Source: Agrostemma githago (taxonomy: Eukaryota; Streptophyta; Magnoliopsida; Caryophyllales; Caryophyllaceae). From it: DNA of 64,000 nt. The position numbers and the translations under genes were made by a program. How positions within the stretch are numbered: the first letter of the stretch is position 1; the number at the start of each line of letters is the position of its first letter. Below the pieces are notes generated by a model. It had not been told where the DNA came from. It worked only from the letters and a program-made list of their open reading frames with translations, and made no database searches. This document shows positions 11,881-24,020 of the stretch, in pieces. Location of the stretch: contig OY288257.1 in assembly GCA_958450325.1 (NCBI GenBank), positions 58,233,938 through 58,297,937 on the forward strand, in the 5' to 3' direction.

Positions 11881-13842
11881 GCGGGTTAGGTCCTATACAG
11901 ACTCATATTCAGCAAGTTAAGTTGTAGACTTGCCAAACCACAGGTGCGACTACAGTAGGATATACCGATGCTGCAGACCCTGCAGCACCGAGATGATCAC
12001 TATAGGCAGATGTGATGCAGCATGCAAAGTACGTTGCGGATAGCGAATCCTAAACGGCTACCCGGACACAGAATATACCCAACCCTTCTTCCCAACATCA
12101 CATTCAGTAAGGTCAAAAGAGTAGAGGGAAAAAAGTAAATTTGCACTGATAAAACAGTGGCAACATTTTGCCATACATAGTCATCAACTCACAGGGCATC
12201 CTTTACAAAGAATTCACATACACATACCAGATACTATGGCAGTATTACCTGAAAGCCGACGTATATAACTCTGAGGTCCCAGAGAATATCATACAAAAAG
12301 CAATGCCGTAGACTACTACACTAACCTCTTAACATTTCAAGAACAAATACAGAACCCATACATGTGCATAGATAGTGAAACACCTGATGCGGTACCATGT
12401 AAATCACTAATATAAGCATGCAGTAGCCAAACAAAGTTGGAAGAAGGCATAGAATATGTGAATCAGAAATCCATAGAACATACGAAAGTTAACATAGAGT
12501 ACCTTCAAGCTTGCTTATCGTTCAGGAAGAGATTGCTGCTGGATGCATGAGCGTATCCCTGACAGCTAGACAAGCAGGTGGATTCGTGTTGGCAGAGTAA
12601 TTAGAAAAGATATTGTTGTATTATATATAGGCAAGGATGTGGAGTCATGCCATTATATGGGAAAACGTTTAGGCACAGGTTTGGAGGTGTGGTATGTATT
12701 GTAGGTGGTTAGTCTTGCGCTATGATTGTGGGTAAAGTTGAATCCCATGTTAAGTGATTAGGATGCGTTAAGAAGGTAGAATTAATAGGTTATAATAGCC
12801 CAAATTATAGACCTGAGCCAGCAAATACAGACAACAATTAGAGTAATGACCCTTGATTGACATGATGCATGGCAGAGTAGACCTTATGAATCTATCATTT
12901 GCTTTTCTTTTCTATTTCCTATATTTTTTTTGGGGTGGCCTGATTTGTGGCGCCTTACCTCGTACCACTGACTCCACATATTTGTTGATAATATTCATGT
13001 GACACGGTTCTTTTGCTGCACACTAAGCGATTGATCCGTGTAGCCGTACTACGTAGCATGCGAGAAATCACACGCTCGTATGTGATCTGTCTGTCTTTGA
13101 ACGAACATGTATGTACCCTGTTTGAACTACGCAGTATCTATGACCTCCCATTCAAGGGACTCGGGTAATACGTGGGGTTCCTGAACAATGTCTCTCAGAT
13201 GTGACAAGAAAAAGGCAGAGTGTCTGCGAAATATGACGACAAACATAATGGGTAGACCGAGTCCAGACTGCGGTATATTGCGTGCCGCAACGTGCACGAC
13301 CAGCAGTTGACTGTGTAGCGACCAAACTACATAAGAACTAAAGACATCATATATACGAGCCCAACAACTGTTTGCTGATGAGTGTACATCCCAAATCCGA
13401 CGAGCCAAATTTCATGTCCCAATTGTCTAATACTTAGCACTTACCAAAGTATGCCGGTACAACTCACCGTGCCTGATTACAATTCCTGACTGCTGTTGGT
13501 TCACAATGACAGATATTTACACGGTGACAATCAGCACCTGCACGGTACAATAACCAAACAAAAGAACTTGGCCACTGGTTCGCATCAAACTGAAAATTCT
13601 GTGTGATACAGCGTAAGTACCAGCCACCGCAGCCGTGAACATGTAAGTTTGCGGAGACCGTATAGTACATTTTAAAACACTATTAACAAGCATACATCAA
13701 CACATGGCAGTTGGAGTAACCGAACACACTGTGAAGACACCTACGACCGCAGCAGAAGGCTCACCTACATGTCTTGCAAATGACTGCTCCCAGACACATA
13801 TCTGTGTAGGGCGCCTCAAAATAAAGATCGTTGCCTGCCCTG
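11881..13842. other. No recognisable gene
   Basis: Only short, poorly coding-like ORFs occur (the longest is 93 codons at 13127-13408, minus). No TIR, LTR or repeat array was recognised. The region is the 5' flank of family D copy 1 and the 3' flank of copy 2. Confidence 0.45.
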
Positions 13843-14780
13843 TCAAACGGCGGCGTCCCTAGACATAGCAAAGTCCCCACTCGAACTTCCCTGACCAGTC
13901 TCAAACACAGCAGTGATGGTTGGTGTATCCAGGGCTGCAACCTGAGACATACCATCCTCTGACTCTATTAGTGAGGCCGAATGACCAGGCGCGCCCAGGA
14001 CACCTGTCATCCGCTCCTTTATTGTCATATAACTTTCTCTCTCGAGGTCACAGACAAGAGTTGCAAACTGCATACTGCGTGAGTTGTAATTGACATCGAT
14101 GATTTCAAGATTACACACAGGGACCAGGTAGGTGATAACCTTCTTTGCCAGCTGAGACTTCGCATACACAGCAGTATTATAGGTTGGACCAATAAACATT
14201 TCATTTCGCCTACCGCCGTTAGGGACCTGCACCACAACCCATGATGTGTAACTACCTGCAGAGTGTCGCACAGTCTCAAGTGGTGTGGCCTGTATTACTA
14301 CAGTTTGGAAAATCTTCCTCAGGAGGGGGGCATATAATCAAGGAAGACATGTTTGCTGTAAGTGGGATCACTGGGCACATCTTCCTCCAGTGCGCGCCTA
14401 TATCTCCCTTTGATAATGTCTTCCAGCCCTGTACGCTGGAACGACTACAGCGCTCCACTAGTACAAACGACTACAGCGCTCTCTACCTGCCGCTGCCTTT
14501 CAAAGGTTAAGTCTTCAACGACAACATCAAACATCTTGACAATGCTATGGACGGCCTTTCGTGCCGCACCGTCACACGATTCTGCGACAGAAGCAGCATG
14601 GCCTCCGACATATGACAGGACAGGCGTCCCAGAATCTGACCTTACCAACACACACACACACACACACTATTACTGGACACGTCTAGTATATGGTAGTCAG
14701 GAGCTGGCCACTGTAGTATCTCAGCCATGCGTTCCAGAAGCGGACAGTACAGAATGGTTACCGTGGTAGGAGCTGCACCT
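13843..14780 (-). pseudogene. Family D copy 2, degenerate
   Basis: This is a paralogue of the gene at 1268-2163/11785-11880. The N-terminal block (about 14760-14690) shares PLL-x-R-x-AE-x-L and P-[DE]-Y-x-x-x-D-V with copy 1. A TG/CA microsatellite at about 14650-14670 then shifts the frame. The first repeat follows (around ESCDGAARKAV, 14445-14663). After a stop and a poorly matching stretch, the second repeat is found in 13843-14271 (around SQLAKKVITYLVPV followed by NLEIIDVNY). The C-terminal tail is again Ser/Thr-rich. Lost frames and the microsatellite suggest a pseudogene, though introns could explain part of the breakage. Function unknown. Confidence 0.55.
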
Positions 14781-17700
14781 GCCACCTGAATACTGAAAAA
14801 GCGTCATATTAACAGTTAGATACATCGACTCACACAGTCCAAAATCTGGACATCGATCTACAGCGAGAGTCAGCGGTAGACAAGTCCAATGGTACCAAAT
14901 TAACACCGCGGGGCAGTTCAGAAAACGCCAGCAAAGACGTGTCACAATTGCAGATTACGATAGAGTCCCACAATAGGGTGAGTAGACTCCAAAAAATACA
15001 ACGATAAGTGCAACATTAGTGACAGATACAGCAATACGGGGAGTATGTCTACGAAAGTCACACCCATTCCATATAGCAAAACACCAACACAAACACAAAA
15101 GTTACATCCGTCGATAAAGGGTAAACCTAATTTTTCACGACATATGATAAAAGCACCAGGGTAATGGTTACACAGAGCCAGTGTCGCTAGCCTTGGCAGC
15201 TGCATGCAATTGTGTCAGTTAACATACAGTATAAACGGGGTGAATATACGTCCGTGTTCTGTGGAACGAAACAATACACAACCTCCCACTCCCTTCCACG
15301 TACCATAGTACAACATATAATAATGTCTACTACGCAGGTGCACATACACGACGTTCGCGTTGCTCTCAGCATATAAACCATTCTTGACTACCACTGTGTT
15401 GAAAAGTGTGCAGATTATTGAGGCATCCTAACACGCAAAGCCGGCGAATATTGCTGACCTTATAATCATAGAACATAATCGCTCACAAAAAATGGTTTAA
15501 GTGTACAGAGCTCATGATCATACCTGAGTAGCAGGACTGGAGTGGAGGAGCAGTTGCGAAGCCATTGAACCCAGTGATGTTCAAGTAATATTGCTGTGTG
15601 TTGGGCTGTAACCTGGGCACAATTCCAGGAACTATAGTGTAAAATGTCTGAGCAGGACAAATTAATATGTGGGATAGTGTGTTAGACTGTATGATGATGG
15701 ATAGTAAAACAAATCGCCAGGAATTGAGAAAATGCTAGTGTAGATTGTGCACTGGTAGGTAGATAATAGCCAGTGAGCATCAACAGTGGGCAGTTACATC
15801 TATCCCGTTTAGAGCACAGGTTCAGTTCTCTGACTGCTGTGTCTGCAGAGCACACGTGATAGGATGTCAATTCACATCCTAGGACATCGGGCACCTAAAC
15901 GGGGGTGCAGTTGAACATGTGATGTAGTGGCCTCAACTTTTTTATAATTCACCATGCGATGTTGGCCATCCATCCACGGGTACCGGGCGTGTGTTCAGTA
16001 CACGCAGTCTATTTACGTCAATAGTTCGGTTGGAACAAGGCAGACCATTACATCCCATATTAGGGCACCACCAATGGCACAACGAGTGAATTAAAACGTC
16101 ATCGCACATGTACACAATGATTAGTAACTACAGCTGGCCGAGGACACGAATACATACGTGGGATTAGTGGTACGGGAAACTATATATCGAAACAATGTCG
16201 TCAACGGAGAGCTCGGTCCATACGTGTAGTGTTCACCTATCTATTATTGCCAATACACCTTTAGTGCAAGCGAAATCGTCAAATCTCGTATTAGCACGTT
16301 GTCAGATCTATCAATAATGATAAACAAGAGTCAGGACACGTGTATGAATTAATTGTTACAAGTAAAATACATAGGACCTAACAAATACACACTACATTAT
16401 AAGTAAGTACCTACATAATAAGTGATTGGACATTTTGTATGGGTAAAGGCATGGCCACATGGTGTAACCTTTTGATGCATTGGCAGAAGTAGCATGCAAA
16501 GGCTCGTGTAATAGGTGGTAGGAGGGCTACTTTATTATTGCATGCAAACATGTAGGGCTGAGAAGCTACGGTGGTTTCCAATGTTAGACATGGAGGGTAC
16601 ATCCACAACTACACGGAAGCCGCAGATTGGTAATCCCACACGTAGCGCTGTTCCGCAGAAGATCGTATGACTTGGGGCTACACAGGTAACGTGTACACGC
16701 ACACCGGTGAGAAGGTCACATGCGCATGAACGGGGTGTACATTACGTGAGACGCGTTGCGACCACACAAGTGCCCAAACATTTACGAAAAACAACGTGTT
16801 GGACATAAATGTGAGCGTACCCACAGCGCTTTATTCGTGGATGAGATTGCGGTAATAGTCTACACGTATATAAATAAGAAAAAATGACGACAACAACACA
16901 AGAAACAGAAAAAAAAAAAAAAAAAAAACTCAAAATCCATGTACCACAAACAAAAGGGGAGAAAAAGGAAGAATTAAGTTAAACAAAAAGAACGAAAACA
17001 GAAAACTCGATTAGCTGCCAACCTTATTGGAAAAACGTTATCATCAAAAATAAAAAAAACGACTAACAACTAACGTCCACGCATGTATAATAAACACGTC
17101 CAAACGACTGTGCACAGTACAACATAATGCATAACAAATGCAAATAACTCAACTATGGGTATATGCATACTTGTGATTGTGTAAAAAATGTCCACCAAAC
17201 ATCACTTCATGATGGAACATTATCTAAGTTTTTAGACTTCTAGGTGAAAGGCATAATTGTATCTAGTAAATTAAGTTACATATAGGCACTTGCATTAGGT
17301 TTCAAGGAAGGTTAGACTACACTAATTGTACAATACATTGGGCCCCGTTATTGCATTACACACGACCCAACATAGCCACACAAAGGACTGCTTGGTTCAG
17401 GCGTGTACCCAAAGACACCTACCATTTCTTTCTCTTGTGATGCATAACATAGCAAGGGTCCAACATGTTGAATCGGCCATGTTTCCCTTATATACTGGGC
17501 CGACTGTTATTGCTTGAAGGGTAATGGAAAAGGATGTTTCACGGCCCAAGTATATCGGCCTGCTTAGCTTCCTCTCAGTAATCATATGCGTGAGTAGCAC
17601 AAATCAAGGATGGGCCAGAAACTACCCCTTGTTCAGCAACTGGCAACGTCAACCCAGCGGGACAATGCTGAGCATCGAGTACAATGTGAATGACACGAAG

Positions 17701-17982
17701 CTAACGGTACCACAACATAACATTAACATTTCCGACGGTGTTTAAAAGTCGTAAGTAGAACGAATATTATGCGGTAATAATTTGGTCGACAAACGCATGA
17801 GCATGGAAAAGTACACTAACCGGAGGTCGAAGAGTTGTTATCATACAAATATATATTCAAAGTAGATATGACGTCTATATTTAGTTTACTTAAGAGAGAA
17901 CTTAAACCTGCATGCACATCTTATTTCTCTACATAAATTAAAAAACACCATCCCAACAACCTACACTCTCTAATCAATCACC
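14781..17982. other. Intergenic, no recognisable gene
   Basis: Short ORFs (up to 89 codons) do not resemble known families. A poly-A tract of about 19 lies at 16910-16928. Just upstream of the gene at 17983 the sequence becomes AT-rich with a TATATATT word near 17850 and a CT/CA-rich leader, plausible as its promoter and 5'UTR. Confidence 0.45.
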
Positions 17983-18468
17983 ATGTATAGAGAGTTGATG
18001 TGGCCGCCTAAATGCATTCTCGACAACATGCCATACGACGTGGAGAACGGGTGGTATATATGCCAGAATTTGCACATTCTGAAAATGAGATTAATCTACC
18101 TTGGGTATGACGTGGTCAGGTTGGATCCGTGTATATCGCCTACGCTTGATTTCGAAAGGGCGGTCGTAGTTGAGTTCAGAGCAAGGCTCCCCAACTATTT
18201 TCAGGCATTCAAACTTCAAAGGGAGTTTGAGAATGAAGGGATGACCAAAGAAGCAATGGACGACCAATGGGATCACCACGCCGGTCCACATTGTTGGGTT
18301 GCTTCTTGGGAGGACGAGAAATATTTATCGACGGAAACGGACTATTGTATGGTGCCAATTTGGTGCCGCTACGTTGGAACCTACTTGGGCGAGGTTGAGG
18401 AATTCGGAACCTATGGACATGTTATGGATGCTTTGAATGAAATCTATCGGGATTTCTACCTTGACTAA
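17983..18468 (+). CDS. XS-domain-like small protein A
   Basis: This is an intact 161-codon ORF. The whole protein resembles one compact XS-type domain, the fold used by plant SGS3 and FDM proteins to bind dsRNA with 5' overhangs. Landmarks are WPP (7-9), NMPY (15-18), LGYDV (40-44), FERAVVVEF (57-65), AFKLQREFENEG (75-86) and GPHCWVA (101-107). The AFKL...F...G block followed by GPH-x-W matches the A-(M/E)-x-L-x-K-x-F...G and terminal aromatic strand of XS domains. There is no zinc finger, coiled coil or XH domain, unlike full-length SGS3. The start is the first ATG after a CT/CA-rich leader without upstream in-frame coding. Two paralogues lie at 19614 and 29447. The assignment is by pattern only; the fold and RNA binding are inference. 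Confidence 0.62.
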   Translation: MYRELMWPPKCILDNMPYDVENGWYICQNLHILKMRLIYLGYDVVRLDPCISPTLDFERAVVVEFRARLPNYFQAFKLQREFENEGMTKEAMDDQWDHHAGPHCWVASWEDEKYLSTETDYCMVPIWCRYVGTYLGEVEEFGTYGHVMDALNEIYRDFYLD

Positions 18469-19613
18469 ATGCACGGGAACGGATGTAGGTATCTTGATTG
18501 GGTTACGCTGTACATAGAAGTAACATACGCAATTTCTATGATGTAAGTATTTGTTTGAATTTTTTTTAACGGCAATGTTAAATACAATCCAATGGGTTGT
18601 ATTGAATCAATTTTAATTTTCCATACTTAGCAAAGACCCACGGATGAAACTTAAGCTACACATATATCAATGTAATCAATGGTTATATTAAAGAGTTCTT
18701 TCCCTTTATAACTTCCTATATACAACTCTAAAGGTCTTATATATTATTTCCCTTTTTTTAGATATGTAACCGGCGTGCATGCTAGCAAAATGGACCTCGG
18801 TATTCTACTATCTTGATTACGGGGTTAGGGTAGATAATATGGTTCTGAAATATTGGCTAAGCGGTGCGTTTCCTCGTCCGTAGTTCTTTCTCACGATGAA
18901 TCTCCTGTGTGGCGTCATCCAAACGTTGCCATAATGCAGATAGCATTAATAGAGTGCGACCAGAAGCAAACGGGTCGAAGTAATAATTGTGCACGTAGAC
19001 GCTGTGTATTGATACAGTAAAAACTAACGTAAATTCGTGCAAATACGCAACACTAACGTAAACCTGATGTTGTCCGTAAGTCGATTGACTAATCATAGAT
19101 GTGGATATATTTTTGAACGGATACAAACACTATTATTGTCTAGCATATTAACTTCGTGGACAACGTATGAGCGAACGTTACGTAGACGCCACCCATCGCC
19201 TTTGTTACCGTACAACTAAACTTAATAGAATACTACGGAATACGTGTTGAAAAAATAAATAAAAACTCGACTGTATACGTTTGTACTGCTACAAAGATGG
19301 ATATTACGGTAAACTAAGATTATGCAATAGGACGTAGGTAACTTAATTGAAAGAAAGCGTAATGATGACTGATTAACCAACTTGGCAAGCAAAGGGTCAC
19401 ATTACGATTCTCCAAGTGCATACTTACCCAATTACTGCTGTCTCATCATCAATTTGAAGTAATAATAACCTCACAGTAAACTTCCACCACCTATTAACCG
19501 TCTGAGCAAAGACTTTGGCACGCAAAATTAAACAATCCGATCATCTGCAAAATCAAAATCACTCTTCAACTGCAAGACATACAACAACCAAACAGAAACG
19601 AAATCGGGTATCC
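18469..19613. other. Intergenic between the two plus-strand XS-like genes
   Basis: About 1.1 kb without a convincing ORF. The last 100 bp before 19614 are A/C-rich with repeated caac words, as in plant 5'UTRs. Confidence 0.4.
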
Positions 19614-20102
19614 ATGGCTGTGACGTATGTGTACCCACCGACTGTCATCATGCACAACCTACCCTACGAAATCGTGGGTGAGGGACAAGTCATTGGTCAG
19701 AGTTTCAACTTTGTGAGGGACGAACTGATCGAGTTGGGGTATCCAGTTAGGAAGGTCTTCCATGTGTGGAGAGGAGAACCCAGAAACTTCAAGAGGAGTA
19801 TTGCAATCGAGTTTCTAAGGGGTGAGCATAGGTTCAGGAGTGCTTTTAGACTGCAGAAATGCTTTGAGAGAGTCGGTAGGGGTCGCGCGGACTTCGAGAA
19901 GACTTCAGACAGTACGTCGGGTCCTCACCTGTGGGTCGCAACTTCTGCAGATCTTGGGCTGGTGAAGGAGGGCAAGAACTGCATTGCTCTGTCAGCTGAT
20001 TGGAAGAGCCTAGGATACGGAGACGCGGACACAGACAGCCTGTCTACTTACGTGTGCGTGTTTAATCAGCTGAAGCAGCATCGGCCCGGGTTCTATGTCT
20101 GA
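19614..20102 (+). CDS. XS-domain-like small protein B
   Basis: An ORF reading through this interval could start at 19515, but the first 33 codons are A/C-rich and leader-like. Starting at the ATG at 19614 gives 162 residues, almost the same as paralogue A (161). Conserved landmarks are YPP near residue 7, NLPYE, ELGYPV, FKRSIAIEF, SAFRLQKCFE followed by VGRG, and SGPHLWVAT. The order and spacing match paralogues A and C and the XS domain pattern. There are no added domains, and length and frame are intact. By analogy with SGS3-type XS domains it may bind double-stranded RNA, which is inference. It lies tandem to A on the same strand, consistent with local duplication. Confidence 0.62.
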   Translation: MAVTYVYPPTVIMHNLPYEIVGEGQVIGQSFNFVRDELIELGYPVRKVFHVWRGEPRNFKRSIAIEFLRGEHRFRSAFRLQKCFERVGRGRADFEKTSDSTSGPHLWVATSADLGLVKEGKNCIALSADWKSLGYGDADTDSLSTYVCVFNQLKQHRPGFYV

Positions 20103-20531
20103 AAGGTAACCCATCATGACTCAATGCAATGACCTTTTTAAATGATCTACTGAACTATCTTACCCAATTAACTACTTAACTCTTCGTCGTATGTTATTTT
20201 AGTGTTAGCTGTTAAACTGTCTGTAATGGATGATTGGACCTCGGTCCGGATTGTTGGTATTTCGTTCAACTTTTACGCAACGCTGAATTTTGTAAGCTTT
20301 AATCGCGAACTACAGTCAACTATGTGAATATCTGAACTCTTCCGGTATGTTAGGTATGCTATAACTGTGGTCCAATTGTTCAGTTGACATACGTTGCACT
20401 TCCTGGTAGTTATAAGTGGTGGAGGTTTGGAAGACTGATCTGTAGGCCAGTACACCACGCAATAAACAACATGGAGTATTATTTGTAGGCCGGATAAGCG
20501 ATACACGAACCAGCATTTGTGGTGAACAATG

Positions 20532-22388
20532 TCATCTACTGTCTGAATGAATATCTTTATGCACGACATTTGTAGTGAAATTTGTGTTGACAACATCTTC
20601 GTCTACGATTAGAACTTTTAGCCCCCTCTTAGTCATTACCCTTGATGACGCGACATAGAGCTGCCCATGGGTGAACACATGTCGCCGTAGAGACAACCCG
20701 ACATTAGATAGAGACTGATCCTGGCTCATGTTTATAGTCATCACGAAACATACAGCTATTGAAAACTGCCTCCTCTCAAACTTGATAGGGAACTTGGTAT
20801 CATCCAAAGGTGACAGTTTAATCCTTGTCACGTATTCCATTTCCCCTTCTCTCACTCCTGGTATAACCGTCGCTTCAAGTATACGATCTCCGAGTTTGGG
20901 CGTAACTAATATTGTCCCGTTACATAGACCGTCCGCTTGGTCTAGGTTTCTGAATAGCATCACAATTGCCTCAACTTGTAAAGTTAAACGGGGTTTCGGG
21001 AGCCCCGAAGATCTAATCATGTTCGAGTATCCAGCATAGCACAACTCTATAATAGGACGACTTGTTTCGGCACTGCTAATCTCAACCGAGCTTCGGTAAA
21101 GAACTTCGTCAATGGGTAACATTGACAATACATAAGCGTCTACCTTATCAACCACGTCGTGAGTTGGAGCTAGTACAGTTCTTTCCTGCAGGTAGTCCGT
21201 GTCCTTGTATCTTGTTAACACATCTGGATATGTGGTACCGACAATTGCTGCAATGGCATCTGCACCATGATTAATCAGAAACTTGTATGGTATTTTTATG
21301 GTTGCTACACCATCGTCAGGCCCCCCCTCGAGACCGTCCCCTACATTCAAGACCCAGCCTAGGAACTCCCGAATCGCATCAACGTCGTCTCTGGAGCGTC
21401 CAGATTGAAGACGCATGTTCATATTCAACCGAGGGACCTGTAAATGAAATGCCATCCCAGTCAGTACGATGCACGTAATTAATCACTGGTATCTGATCTA
21501 GATTCAATACATGGGTAACGCACAAAAATATCACGTAAGGTCTGACCTTTACACCTCTCCAAATAGGAGCTGAACAAATTGAGGCGCAGACAGTGTCTTG
21601 TCTACTACCATTAGGCATAACCGGTAGGAGTTGGCTGAAATCTCTGCCTGGTGCAACGACCTTGCCCCCGAACGGTCTCCCCGCAAACAAAAGATTGACA
21701 AATCTCATGATATCCCCAAGACTCCTGTCAAGATCCCCAAAACAATAACGACTAACCATTGGGGCTTCGTCCGATATCTTCAGCTTCGCTTTAGTGAGTA
21801 ATCCAGCTAGGTCAGATCCCGGCCCAATTCCGGGACACATGGACTTCTCATCTACATTAGCAGGTATACTGACCCTGGAATGAGCAGTTCGACCCCTGGG
21901 AAGCAGGGTGGCAGCAATACCACCTGATGCTACAGGCAGGACTACCTCGCCCCTGCTTCGCAAAGCAGTGCATAGAGTTCTCCAAATTTATGTCTTCCCG
22001 GGACCATCATGGCCGTACAGGACGAATAGACCACCGTAGCCAGATTCAACTGCACCAATAATTGAGTCACACACTGAGCTATGTTCAGCGGTAGTAGTTG
22101 ACATATACGTTAAGTGCTTAGATTGCATAATGCCAAGGTCGTATGACATTCATTCGAAATTAGCCTATTCGAACCAACACGAAACAGTTCGCCGTCAGGT
22201 CGTGGCATATTTGGGAATTTCGATAGCGAACTGCCGTTACCAGGAAGTACGGCTTCAATTCCAGGTAAGGCGTGGTTCGTACATTTATGATTAGCATGTA
22301 ACGGTTCGCTCAAAGTACGAATAGACGCGCGGTAACTCACTGAACGCAGCTCTAATATATTACCCGGAGCATACAATTTATAATACAA
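20532..22388 (-). pseudogene. Helitron helicase (PIF1-like), broken
   Basis: The helicase half of a plant Helitron Rep/helicase protein reads leftward. From the N-terminal side it has a linker (GSSLSKFPNMPRPD region, about 22250), Walker A as GHDGPGKT (about 22000), AHSR and DEAPM (Walker B, about 21750), GRDFSQLLPV (about 21630), MNMRLQSG (about 21410), GDGLEGGPDDG, then INMSQDQSL and HGQLYVASSR near the end (about 20640-20730). A 109-bp segment at 21438-21546 behaves as a GT-AG intron, restoring collinearity between the W-x-x-x-K-V and RLNMNMRL motifs. Lesions: a TAA directly after Walker A (21988-21990) and a frameshift near 22105. The HUH/Rep nuclease domain expected upstream is not found; F-box-like sequence begins there instead. 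It is therefore a truncated, inactive copy. Confidence 0.85.
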
Positions 22389-22489
22389 GCCTACCTACAC
22401 TCCACAGTGGCATGCACGGGGAGAAACAGAAGCAGAGTTGGAGTGCATACATGCAGTAGTTATGAGTACATACTTTGACAACCGATTCA

Positions 22490-23155
22490 TTACAGAACAT
22501 AAAAATCATCCGGGCCAAGTAGTCCCACAGCTATGAGCTCTGCTGTGAATACAGCCTCCGCACCGAACTGTTCGGCATAGGCGGTCTCATTTTCTGTAGA
22601 GGTAGGACCAGTAATATCCAAATGAGGTGTACTGTCCACTGCCTTCAACTGTACAGTATGCATTATCCTTCTCGCAAGTCTATTGCTAGTCAGGTAGCAC
22701 CTGCAGCTGCGCGAAACCACAACCCCGCCCCGGACAAGGGTTGACAAACCAAATCGCTGCTCTCTCTGTAAGAGTCTGGCTTAATCCTCAGCCCACCGAG
22801 GCGCATCTAGTCGCAGTGCGAACATTCGAGCCCATTGTTTGCATACAAGCGGCACAGCCGCCCTGCTATCAGCATCAAGCTTATCAAATATCTGGTTCAT
22901 ATAGTCACTGCTGGAAAGGACCTTGCCCACGTGAGAGTGCTGGTTGTCGTGGACCAAAACCTCATGAGGCTGATTGTAGATGAAATGTAAGCGGCGTAAC
23001 TTCTGTTGTCTGCTGTTAGCCGTGACGGCATCCATGTCCTCACTGAAATTGTCCACCAGCCAGACCCTGCAATGATATGGATCCATATCACCAGTCGAAA
23101 AGCCTGCGTAGCAAAAATTGACGTCAAAACATTGGTTGGAAACAGTTAGTCGCAC
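22490..23155 (-). pseudogene. F-box-like protein, copy A (one stop)
   Basis: A collinear frame runs from 23155 to 22490, interrupted by a single TAA at 22778-22780 where copy B has a Tyr codon. An N-terminal block (SEDMDAVTANSR...HFIY...HEV) precedes an F-box-like segment, YMNQIFDKLDADSRAAVPLV then CKQWARMF, which has the hydrophobic and C-K-x-W pattern of F-box helices. A C-terminal block follows with SRSCRCYLTSNRLARRIMH. F-box proteins usually carry the motif near the N-terminus and recruit targets to SCF ubiquitin ligases. Here the motif is central and truncated relative to the family, so the assignment is tentative. Copy B lies 3.4 kb away in the same orientation. Confidence 0.5.
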
Positions 23156-23486
23156 AGGCAGAACAGAAATGGGAAGCGTTTAAAAATCCATGTTGGAAAT
23201 GCTTGCTGGTAGCGCAGCTAACCAACGCAAGCCACTCCGTCTTACATACAACAACCACCCCATCTCTACTGAGCCACCCACCATACGTGTACACCCAAGG
23301 AAATTGCTACGTAGAAGTCAAAACCTACAGACAAACGCCAGTCCTTGATCGGCAAAGCAGGCATAATACATCAGGATATTACAGACGACATACCAGCGCA
23401 GCGAACATAAGCTGGGAACGTGAGCATACATCAGGACACGAGAACAGTGGGTGCCGTGGTCCCTAGAGACCAAACTGCATCTAAGG

Positions 23487-24020
23487 ACACCAACAGTCGC
23501 TTGCATGGACGTAACCAAGCAATCAAAGCAACATCAATAAGGCCCACCGTCGCGCACCCGAAACTAAGTGTACATTACAGAAGATGAATGTATTCACAGG
23601 CGTAAATGAAGCATACACGCACATAACACTGGACCAAAACAGTATGGCCTGCAAACAGGGCAACAGAACGCACAAAATGCAGCTATGCCGGAGGATACTG
23701 ACAACTATTTGGGAACATTTGGTGACCTACATGCAGCAAGACAGAAGAAGATCCAAAAGCCACATGCATGGACGTGACCAAGCGCTCACAGCAACATCAA
23801 CAAGGCTCACGACCACATAGCCAAAACCAAGTCTACGCTACAGCAAATGAATGTATTTCCAAGCGTAAATGAAGCATACACGCACATAACACTGGAAGAA
23901 AACAATAAGACTTGCAAACATGGGAACGGAACGCACAAAGTGCGGCTGTGCTGGAGCACACTGACAACTATTTGGGAACATTTAGTGACTTACATGCAGC
24001 AAGACAGCAGAAGATCTGCA
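23487..24020 (+). repeat. Two-unit tandem duplication (~263 bp)
   Basis: The sequence from ATGAATGTATT at 23584 recurs at 23847. The match covers the block through GCAAGACAG and the linking segment with CATGCATGGACGT...CAACATCAA, giving one full earlier unit and one later unit with about 10-15% differences. The frames in the two units (61-78 codons) are collinear but end differently; coding status is uncertain. Confidence 0.8.
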
